Origin: 13-2-20CM-66-19 sp963760225
Lineage (GTDB): Bacteria > Pseudomonadota > Gammaproteobacteria > Steroidobacterales > Steroidobacteraceae
NCBI GenBank assembly: GCA_963760225.1
Contig: CAVXCD010000002.1
Coordinates: 992,001 to 1,056,000, forward strand
Direction: 5' to 3'
Length of the DNA: 64,000 nucleotides
Shown: one piece after another, positions 1 through 6,508 of the stretch
Position numbering within the stretch: the first letter of the stretch is position 1
Layout: the number at the start of each line of letters is the position of its first letter
Position numbers and translations under genes: made by a program
The notes under the pieces: generated by a model
What the model was told of the DNA's origin: nothing
Seen by the model: the letters and a program-made list of their open reading frames with translations, nothing else
Databases searched by the model: none

Positions 1-363
1 GGCTATGCATCGTTTTCCTTCAACCCGCAGCTGGCACTCGAAGGAGCGCTGGGCGAGTTCCTCGGCCGCTACTCCAACGGCTACACCGGCGACATCGGCC
101 TGACGCACGTGATCGCGCCCGAGTGGCGCTGGTCGCCGTTCCTCATGCTCGGCCTCGGCGAGGTGTACACCGAGCCCAAGGCCACCCTGGTGCAGCCGAC
201 CAATCGTAGCGAGCCGACGGCCTACGTCGGTGGCGGTGTACGCTACTACTTCACACGGCGCTTCTTCCTGCGCGCCGAGTACAAGGCACACTGGGTGATG
301 ACCAAGCGCAACGAGAACGAGGAAGCTGACGAATGGAAAGCGGGATTCGCGTTCTTCTTCTGA
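1..363 (+). CDS. Outer-membrane beta-barrel protein, C-terminal part (cut by window edge)
   Basis: The frame is open from base 1, so the true start lies left of the window. The 120 visible residues alternate polar and aromatic/aliphatic residues as transmembrane beta-strands do, with strand-like stretches such as YVGGGVRYYFTRRFFLRAEY. The chain ends in AGFAFFF, the aromatic C-terminus recognised by the BAM complex. No enzyme motif is seen. Its last 31 bases overlap the start of the next gene, so it is probably the upstream member of the cassette that runs to 2989. Barrel architecture is seen in the sequence; the transported or bound substrate is unknown. Confidence 0.75.
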   Translation, partial: GYASFSFNPQLALEGALGEFLGRYSNGYTGDIGLTHVIAPEWRWSPFLMLGLGEVYTEPKATLVQPTNRSEPTAYVGGGVRYYFTRRFFLRAEYKAHWVMTKRNENEEADEWKAGFAFFF

Positions 364-1022
364 CCGCCGCGCTCGCGCTCCTCGCGGCGCTCAGCGGCTG
401 CGCCTCGGTGCGCCAGTGGTTCCACCGCGCGCCGCCGTCGGCCTCCGGCGACACCGCGGACCAGGAACCGCCGCGCGTGGTGGAGCCGGAGGTGGCACGG
501 CGCAAGATCACGGTGCCGAGGATCCACAGCCGCAATATCGAGCTGGGTGCGGACTACGGGGTGCTGTCCATCGAGGATTTCGGCGCGCACCCCTCCTACG
601 GCCTCACCGCCGCCTACCACATCACCGAGGACTTCTTCTTCCAGGCGGAGGTGGGCCGCAGCCGCGCCGGGCTGACCAGCTTCGAGCAGCTGAGCGGCGT
701 GCAGCTGCTCACCGAGTCTGAGAGGCGCTTCACGTACTACGATCTCTCGCTGGGCTACAACTTCCTGCCGGGCGAGGCCTTCATCGGTCGGGGCGTCGCC
801 ATGACGAGCGCTTTTTATCTCCTCGGCGGTATCGGCGGCACCGATTTCGCCGGGGACACGAAGTTCACGGTGAACTTTGGCGCCGGCTACCGCGTGGTAC
901 CGGCCGACTGGCTGGCGCTGCACGTGACGGTGCAGGACCACGTGTTCCAGTCGAGCATACTGGGAACCACCAAGCTCACCAACAACCTCGAGGCGCGCAT
1001 CGGTACGACCGTCTTCTTCTAG
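333..1022 (+). CDS. Outer-membrane beta-barrel domain lipoprotein
   Basis: This is a 229-residue protein with a lipoprotein signal peptide: hydrophobic residues 7-20, then LSGC with the lipidated cysteine at 23. A proline/charged linker (about 25-65) is followed by a beta-strand-rich domain ending in IGTTVFF, again a C-terminal aromatic signature. It resembles the outer-membrane beta-barrel domain family found beside barrel and TlpA genes in proteobacteria and myxobacteria; that family link is from memory. The start at 333 overlaps the previous gene and is preceded by a GAGG-like site, suggesting translational coupling. It lies 10 bases before the thioredoxin gene. Function is unknown. Confidence 0.75.
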   Translation: MESGIRVLLLTAALALLAALSGCASVRQWFHRAPPSASGDTADQEPPRVVEPEVARRKITVPRIHSRNIELGADYGVLSIEDFGAHPSYGLTAAYHITEDFFFQAEVGRSRAGLTSFEQLSGVQLLTESERRFTYYDLSLGYNFLPGEAFIGRGVAMTSAFYLLGGIGGTDFAGDTKFTVNFGAGYRVVPADWLALHVTVQDHVFQSSILGTTKLTNNLEARIGTTVFF

Positions 1023-1032
1023 AGGTACGCCC

Positions 1033-1518
1033 ATGAGGAACCCGTTCGCAGCCGCCCTCGCCGCCCTGGCCCTCGCCCTGCCCGCGCTGGCGGATCCGTC
1101 CGGCCCGGCGCCAGCGTTCACCCTCGCCGCCAAGGGCGGCGCGGACGTGAGCCTGTCGCAGTTCAAGGGTCAGGTGGTGATGCTCAACTTCTGGGCGAGC
1201 TGGTGTGGACCGTGCCGCCAGGAGATGCCGTTGCTGGAAAGCATTTACAAAAAGTACAACAAGCTCGGGTTCACCATGATCGGCGTGAACGTCGAGCCGG
1301 ACTCCAAGGCGGCCGACGCCTGGCTGAAGGAAACGCCGGTGAGCTTCCCGATCCTCTACGACCGCGACAGCAAAGTGAGTAAGCTATACGACGTGGAGGG
1401 CATGCCGAGCACCGTGATCATCGATCGCAGCGGCAAGCTGCGTAAGCTGCACCGCGGTTACAAGCCGGGCGATGAGAACGAGTACCTGGACAGCATCCGT
1501 GCCCTGATCCGCGAGTAA
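1033..1518 (+). CDS. TlpA-like periplasmic thiol-disulfide oxidoreductase
   Basis: The protein has 161 residues with a cleavable signal peptide (ALALALPALA, cut near residue 20), so it acts in the periplasm. The thioredoxin fold carries the active site WCGPC (Cys58, Cys61) in NFWASWCGPC and the cis-proline loop GMPST. This matches the TlpA/ResA branch of AhpC-TSA/Redoxin proteins, which reduce disulfides in exported partners. An AGAGG site precedes the ATG. Its neighbours are two outer-membrane barrels and a lipoprotein with a C-terminal Cys-Gly-Cys, which is an obvious candidate substrate (inference). The fold and active site are firm; the partner is not. Confidence 0.92.
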   Translation: MRNPFAAALAALALALPALADPSGPAPAFTLAAKGGADVSLSQFKGQVVMLNFWASWCGPCRQEMPLLESIYKKYNKLGFTMIGVNVEPDSKAADAWLKETPVSFPILYDRDSKVSKLYDVEGMPSTVIIDRSGKLRKLHRGYKPGDENEYLDSIRALIRE

Positions 1519-1553
1519 GCGCCTGGCGGCCCGATCGTTCGTCGGAGAGTGAC

Positions 1554-1793
1554 ATGGACAGAGCGAGCAAGCTGACGCGGGCCCTGGGCGGGGCGCTGAT
1601 CCTCGCCGTGCTCGCCGCCTGTGCGGCGCCGACTCCGTGGGTCAAGCCGTACGAGCGCGAGCACCTGGCCGATCCCATCATGTCCTTCAACCGCGATCCG
1701 GTGTCCAGCACCTACCTCGAGCACGTGCTCGAGACGCGCGAAGGCGCACACGGCGCCACCGGCGCGGTCGGCGGCGGCTGCGGATGCAATTGA
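1554..1793 (+). CDS. DUF4266 small lipoprotein with C-terminal GGGCGCN
   Basis: This is a 79-residue protein. Residues 8-22 form a lipoprotein signal ending VLAAC, with Cys23 predicted to be lipidated. The mature part has the family-type segment PWVKPYEREHLADPIMSF followed by a short linker. It ends in GGGCGCN, giving two cysteines (76 and 78) separated by one glycine. The match to DUF4266 is by recognition of this layout, and the family has no known function. It sits between a TlpA thioredoxin and a DUF3570 barrel, and its stop overlaps the downstream ATG. The paired cysteines suggest a redox or metal-binding tail (inference). Confidence 0.85.
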   Translation: MDRASKLTRALGGALILAVLAACAAPTPWVKPYEREHLADPIMSFNRDPVSSTYLEHVLETREGAHGATGAVGGGCGCN

Positions 1794-2989
1794 GCGGCGC
1801 GGAGCGGGCCGCGCCCGCGGACGGCCGCGTCCTGAGTCCCTTCACGCGCACGCTGCTGGCGCTCGCGGTGATCACCGTGCCGGCGCTGGGCGGCGTGCTG
1901 CCCGACGACCGCTTCGACTACCTGTGGCACTACTACAATGGCGGCGACATCACCGTGCAGGGCCCGGAAGTGCTGCTGCGCAAGAAGGTCGGCGACAACC
2001 TGTCACTCACCGCCGGCTACTACGAGGACATGATCTCGAGTGCCTCGATCGACGTGAAACTGTCGGGGAGCCCTTACCGCGAGACGCGCAAGCAGGAGAA
2101 CGTCGGCTTCGACTACCTGCACGACAAGACCACCTTCAGCGCCGGCTACATCCACAGTCGCGAGCCGGACTACATCGCCGATACCACCTTCTACTCGGTG
2201 AGCCAGGACATGTTCGGCGACCTGACGACGCTCACGCTCGGCTACCGCCGCGGCTGGGACCAGATCTACCGCGACATCAAGGACCCCGACGGGGTCATCG
2301 TCAACGATCCCACGTTCCACGAGCGCGCCGATCACCGCGGCTACTCGCTCTCGCTCAGCCAGATCCTGACGCGCAACTCCATCCTCAACTTCAACTACGA
2401 GCTGCTCACCGACCAGGGCTATCTCGCCAACCCCTACCGCAAGATCCTGTACCTGGCCTCCTCGGGCGTCGAGCTGCAGGCGCCCCAGGTCTACCCCAAC
2501 ACGCGCACCAGCAACGCCGCCTCGCTGCAGTGGAAGTACTATTTGCCGTGGCGCGCCTCGCTCACCGCCCAGTACCGCTTCTTCCGCGACACCTGGGGCA
2601 TCGTCGCCAACACCACCGAGCTCGATTACAGCTGGCCGGTGTGGCACCACTGGATCTTCGACGGCAGCCTGCGCTACTACGAGCAGACCCACGCCAGCTT
2701 CTACAGCGACCTGTTTCCGTACGCCAACTACCAGAACTTCATGGCGCGTGACCGCGAGCTCGCCGCCTTCCGCAGCTACACCGTCGGCGCCGGCGCCTCC
2801 TACCAGTTCCAGATGCCCGGGATATCCTGGCTGAGCAAGAACACCATCAACGTACGCGCCGATCACCTGCTGATCGACTACAGCGACTACCGCGACGCGC
2901 TGCTCGCCGAGGAGGACGGCCCGGGCAGGGAGCCGCTCTACAAGCTCAACGCGAACATCTTCCAGGTGTTCGTTTCCATCTGGTACTAG
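1784..2989 (+). CDS. DUF3570 outer-membrane beta-barrel protein
   Basis: The 401-residue protein starts at the ATG at 1784, which lies inside the last codons of the DUF4266 gene (ATGCAATTGA), so translation is probably coupled. A hydrophobic segment (about 21-38) serves as signal sequence. The rest is strand/turn repeats rich in Tyr, Phe and Trp, for example LSLTAGYYEDMISSASIDV, and the chain ends in FVSIWY, a BAM-type C-terminus. Length and pattern match DUF3570 proteins, which commonly travel with DUF4266. A longer reading of the same frame back to 1637 would overlap the DUF4266 gene entirely and is not preferred. No substrate can be inferred. Confidence 0.85.
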   Translation: MQLSGAERAAPADGRVLSPFTRTLLALAVITVPALGGVLPDDRFDYLWHYYNGGDITVQGPEVLLRKKVGDNLSLTAGYYEDMISSASIDVKLSGSPYRETRKQENVGFDYLHDKTTFSAGYIHSREPDYIADTTFYSVSQDMFGDLTTLTLGYRRGWDQIYRDIKDPDGVIVNDPTFHERADHRGYSLSLSQILTRNSILNFNYELLTDQGYLANPYRKILYLASSGVELQAPQVYPNTRTSNAASLQWKYYLPWRASLTAQYRFFRDTWGIVANTTELDYSWPVWHHWIFDGSLRYYEQTHASFYSDLFPYANYQNFMARDRELAAFRSYTVGAGASYQFQMPGISWLSKNTINVRADHLLIDYSDYRDALLAEEDGPGREPLYKLNANIFQVFVSIWY

Positions 2990-3020
2990 CGCGCCCGCGC
3001 GCAGCGCGCGCGGCGCGCGC
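2989..3020 (+). terminator. Possible terminator hairpin after the DUF3570 gene
   Basis: Immediately after the stop codon lies an almost pure GC stretch able to fold back on itself (GCGCGCC... pairing with ...GGCGCGC, inner CGCGCGC with GCGCGCG), followed by AAAA rather than a T-tract. It could stop the cassette's transcript, but alternating GC will always look self-complementary, so support is weak. Confidence 0.3.
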
Positions 3021-3127
3021 AAAACGCGTACGCCCGGCGTGCTGGTGAGTTAAGCTTCGCTCCCGGCCCTGCCGGCACGCGCTGTCGGCTGGCAGCGACA
3101 GTCCAGCAACCTCAAGGGTACTCAACC

Positions 3128-3952
3128 ATGCGCATCCACACTTCTGTCCTGCTGCTGGCCGGCGTCGCACTCGCCGCTGCGGCGAGCGCCGTGCACGCCC
3201 AGGCCCGCGAAGAGGGACGCCTGCTGGTCGCGAGCCAGGTGCTCGAGGAGCTGCGCAGCGGACGCGACGAGGTGATTCCGGACCGGCTGCTCGAGCGCGC
3301 TTACGGCATCGCCGTGATCCCCGACCTGACCAAGGTGGCGTTCTTCGCCGGCGGACGGCGCGGTCACGGGGTGCTGGTGGTGCGCGACCGCGCGGGCCGC
3401 TTCACGAGCCCGGTGTTCGTCACCATGACCGGCGGCAGCTTCGGCTGGCAGTGGGGCGTGCAGTCGACCGACATCGTGCTGGTATTCACCACGCCGCGGG
3501 GCATTGAGGGGATCAGCGGCGGCAAGCTCACCCTCGGCGCCGATGCCTCGGTGGCCGCAGGTCCCGTCGGCCGGCAGGCCTCGGCGGCGACCGATCCCAC
3601 CTTCAAGGCGGAAGTTTATTCGTACTCACGCAGCCGCGGGGTATTCGCCGGTCTGGCGCTCGACGGCACCGTGATCAGCATCAACGACGACGCGGATGCG
3701 GCCTTCTACAAGAAGCCGGGCGTCGCGGCCAGCGATATCCTCGCCGGCCAGGTCACGAGCGACGACGACGCGGCGCGGCGCTTCATGGCGGCGGTGGCCA
3801 CGAGCACCGGCATGCAGCGCTCGGCGTCCGCGGCGGGCAGCGCGCCAGCGACACCCGCTCCGGCAGGTACGCCGGCACCGGCGGCTCCGCCTCCGGCCGC
3901 CGCCCAGTCCTTCCCGCTCTCCGATCCGCAGCCGGGAAGCCAGCCGAAGTAG
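3128..3952 (+). CDS. SYLF/YSC84-domain lipid-binding protein
   Basis: The protein has 274 residues with a signal peptide (hydrophobic 7-22, cut after HAQ/A). The body from about residue 30 to 205 carries the Ysc84/SYLF pattern: AYGIAVIPDLTKVAFFAGG, then GRRGHGVLVVRD, GGSFGWQWGVQSTDIVLVF and a Gly-rich segment before the YSYSRSRGVFAGLALDG motif. SYLF domains bind phosphoinositides in eukaryotes; bacterial members are periplasmic and poorly characterised. The last 45 residues are a low-complexity Ala/Pro tail. The gene stands alone between the DUF3570 cassette and a convergent MATE gene whose stop is 9 bases away. Confidence 0.9.
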   Translation: MRIHTSVLLLAGVALAAAASAVHAQAREEGRLLVASQVLEELRSGRDEVIPDRLLERAYGIAVIPDLTKVAFFAGGRRGHGVLVVRDRAGRFTSPVFVTMTGGSFGWQWGVQSTDIVLVFTTPRGIEGISGGKLTLGADASVAAGPVGRQASAATDPTFKAEVYSYSRSRGVFAGLALDGTVISINDDADAAFYKKPGVAASDILAGQVTSDDDAARRFMAAVATSTGMQRSASAAGSAPATPAPAGTPAPAAPPPAAAQSFPLSDPQPGSQPK

Positions 3953-3961
3953 GCGCTTGCG

Positions 3962-5356
3962 CTAGCGACCGTCGGAGGGTGCGGGCACGGTATCCCCGCC
4001 GGCGCTGGAGTCGGCGGGCAGCACCGCCAGCTTGCGCCGCAACTCGCGCGCCAGCAGCGCGAGGCTGGTGAGCGCCTGCAGCGCCACCGTCGCCACCGAC
4101 AGGTACCACACCTCGGTCAGCGTGAAGTGCGGGCGCTGCGACAGCCACAACGCCGGCAGCACGAACGTCAGCAGCCGCGAACCCGAGCTCAGGAGCGACG
4201 GCCAGGTGTTGCCGAGCGCCTGGAACATCCCCGAGCAGGTGAAGATCAGCCCGGTCGCCACGAAGTTCCAGGAGATGATGCGCAGGTACGGACCGCCGAC
4301 CGCCAGCACGTCCGGCGCGCGCGTGAACGGGTAGATGAACCATTCCGCGCGCCACTGGCACACCAGCGTGATGAGCAGCATCAGCACCGAACTCACCACC
4401 GCGGCGGTACGAAACGTCTCGCGCACGCGCGCGTACTGACGGGCGCCGAAGTTCTGGCCCGCCACCGGGGCCACGGCGAACGCCACCGCCATGACCGGCA
4501 GGAACAGCGCCTGCATCATCCGCCCGCCGATTCCGAACCCGGCCTGGGCCGCCGGACCGAACGGGCGGATCACCCAGTAAACCATCCCAAGGATCACGCC
4601 CATCATCAGGAACTCCCCGCCTGCCGGCAGCCCGACATTGAGGATGCGCCCGATGAGGCGCCAGTTCGGCGCCCACAGGTTGGGCTGCAGCGCCACGTAG
4701 TGCTCGAGGCGGATGAAGTACAGCCACAGCAGCAGCACGCCGAAGGCGATGGCGATACTGCTCGCCAGGCCCGCCCCCGCCGTACCGAAGGGGTGGTGCG
4801 TACCCCAGCCGCTGATCAGCACCGGCGCGAGCAGGATGTTCAGAATGACGGTCAGCATCTGCACCACCATGGTGGGTTTCACGATGCCCGTGCCGCGCAG
4901 CGCCGAGCCCATCGCCACCAGGGCGAACTGCAGCGCGAGCCCCGGCGTATAGCACAGGAGGTAGGCGGTGCCGGCCGCGGCCGCGGCCGGATCCGCCGCC
5001 AGGGCGCGCGCATAGGCACCGCTCGCCAGCAGGCCCACTGCCAGAGTCAGCAGCACGCACAGTCCGGACAGCAGCACCGACTGGTTGAAGATGCGATTGG
5101 CTGCCGCCTGGTCCTTGCGTCCCACCGCATGCGACACCAGGGCAACCGTGCCGACGCCGAGCATCTGCGTCAGCGCCACGATGACGAAACCCGCGGTGGC
5201 CGCGGTACTCACCCCGGCGATCGCCGCGTCCCCGAGTGGCGCCACGAAATAAAGATCCACCAGCAGGTAGAGCGTCTGGAACAGCATGCCGATGGCGATC
5301 GGCACGGCCGTCGCTACCAGTTGCGCGCCGATCGGTCCCTGCGTCAGATCCTTCAT
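3962..5356 (-). CDS. MATE family multidrug/Na+ or H+ antiporter
   Basis: This 464-residue integral membrane protein has about 12 hydrophobic segments in two similar halves. The N-terminal half has MATE-type features, including GPIGAQLVATAVPIAIGMLF and QTLYLLVDLYFVAPLGDAA. MATE carriers export cationic drugs and metabolites in exchange for Na+ or H+. The ATG at 5356 was chosen because AAGGGGGG lies just upstream and the hydrophobic first helix begins there; the frame stays open further upstream but runs into the DUF2252 gene. It is 23 bases downstream of that gene on the same strand and likely co-transcribed. The substrate is not predictable. Confidence 0.93.
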   Translation of the reverse strand: MKDLTQGPIGAQLVATAVPIAIGMLFQTLYLLVDLYFVAPLGDAAIAGVSTAATAGFVIVALTQMLGVGTVALVSHAVGRKDQAAANRIFNQSVLLSGLCVLLTLAVGLLASGAYARALAADPAAAAAGTAYLLCYTPGLALQFALVAMGSALRGTGIVKPTMVVQMLTVILNILLAPVLISGWGTHHPFGTAGAGLASSIAIAFGVLLLWLYFIRLEHYVALQPNLWAPNWRLIGRILNVGLPAGGEFLMMGVILGMVYWVIRPFGPAAQAGFGIGGRMMQALFLPVMAVAFAVAPVAGQNFGARQYARVRETFRTAAVVSSVLMLLITLVCQWRAEWFIYPFTRAPDVLAVGGPYLRIISWNFVATGLIFTCSGMFQALGNTWPSLLSSGSRLLTFVLPALWLSQRPHFTLTEVWYLSVATVALQALTSLALLARELRRKLAVLPADSSAGGDTVPAPSDGR

Positions 5357-5379
5357 GTCTTGAAACCCCCCTTCACGCC

Positions 5380-6462
5380 TTAGGCCTTGCGCCACCTGCG
5401 CCAATCGCGCTGGAGCTCCTGCGCCATGCGCGCCGCGGCCTTCACCAGCCAGCCGCTGCGGCGCGCCTCGAGATCGGCAAGGATGCGCGGCCGCTGTTGT
5501 GGGGTGGCGAGGTGCATGTTGGCCGTTTCCCAACCCATCATCCACAGCAGGCGGCTCTCGTCGTGGTTGCGGGGCAGGCTCGCCAGCTCGATGCGGCTGC
5601 AGTCGGGCGCGAGGCGCCGCAGCAGCCAGATCCCATGCACGTGCAGGAACGGATCCGGCACCCGCACCGCGCGGCGAATCAGCTCCAGGTAGCGCGGGCT
5701 GCGCAGCCGCGCCGCAGTTGCCCACAGCCAGGCGGACGGCGCGAGCGGCTTGGCTTCCCGGGCGATCATGGCGCCGTGCCAGCGGCCGATTGCCACCAGG
5801 CGCCGCCTGCCCAGGCTGCCGAGGCCGGCCTGGCGCTGCACGATGCGCACCTCGCTCGCCTGCGGCGGCAACGCCGCCGCCAGCAGCCGGCGCGCGACGC
5901 GACCGACACCTGCGGGCGCAGAGCGCAGCGCGCGCATGCGCTCCCAGTACGGCCGCTGGTCCTTCAAACGCACGATCGCAAGGTCCCGCAGCCAGCGATA
6001 GCGCTCGGCCAGCACTACCGCCGCGCCGCCCTTGCGCAGCGCTTCCGCGTAGCCCTCGAGCAGCGACTTGCAGGCGCGCCGCGCCGAGAGCGTGAGCCGT
6101 GCTTCCTCGATCGCCAGCAGCGCGCTGGTGCCGATCCGCACCAGGTCCTGCGTGTAGGGCAGCGTCACTACCTCGTCGAAATCGTTGACGCCCCAGATCA
6201 GCCGCCCTTCTGCGTCGCGCCAGGTGCCGAAGTTCTCCACGTGCAGATCGCCGACCGCGAGCACCGCGGGGGCGGCGGCCACCTCACTGCAGACTTGCGG
6301 CCATTGCTGTGCCCAGCGGTAGAACGTTGCGCGCAGGAACGAGAACGGATCCGCGGCCATCAGGCGGTGCTTCAGCTCGAGATCCGCGGGCCGCAGCGGC
6401 ACGCAGCCGGCGAGCCAGCGCTCGTAACTGCGGGTCGAGGCGACGATGTCCATGAATCGCAA
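5380..6462 (-). CDS. DUF2252 family protein (kinase-like fold)
   Basis: The protein has 360 residues. Residues 71-80 read GDLHVENFGT and residues 93-97 NDFDE, the diagnostic DUF2252 motifs. They resemble the catalytic HGDLHxxN and metal-binding DFD motifs of aminoglycoside-phosphotransferase-like kinases. Members are uncharacterised; a small-molecule kinase role is inference. There is no signal peptide, so it is cytoplasmic. An alternative ATG lies at residue 4. It precedes the MATE gene by 23 bases in the same direction. DUF2252 members are often near 400 residues or more, so this is a slightly short one. Confidence 0.88.
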   Translation of the reverse strand: MRFMDIVASTRSYERWLAGCVPLRPADLELKHRLMAADPFSFLRATFYRWAQQWPQVCSEVAAAPAVLAVGDLHVENFGTWRDAEGRLIWGVNDFDEVVTLPYTQDLVRIGTSALLAIEEARLTLSARRACKSLLEGYAEALRKGGAAVVLAERYRWLRDLAIVRLKDQRPYWERMRALRSAPAGVGRVARRLLAAALPPQASEVRIVQRQAGLGSLGRRRLVAIGRWHGAMIAREAKPLAPSAWLWATAARLRSPRYLELIRRAVRVPDPFLHVHGIWLLRRLAPDCSRIELASLPRNHDESRLLWMMGWETANMHLATPQQRPRILADLEARRSGWLVKAAARMAQELQRDWRRWRKA

Positions 6463-6508
6463 CCTTATCCGGTGCCAATGCCCGCCGCATGGGCACCGGG
6501 ACTCGCCT

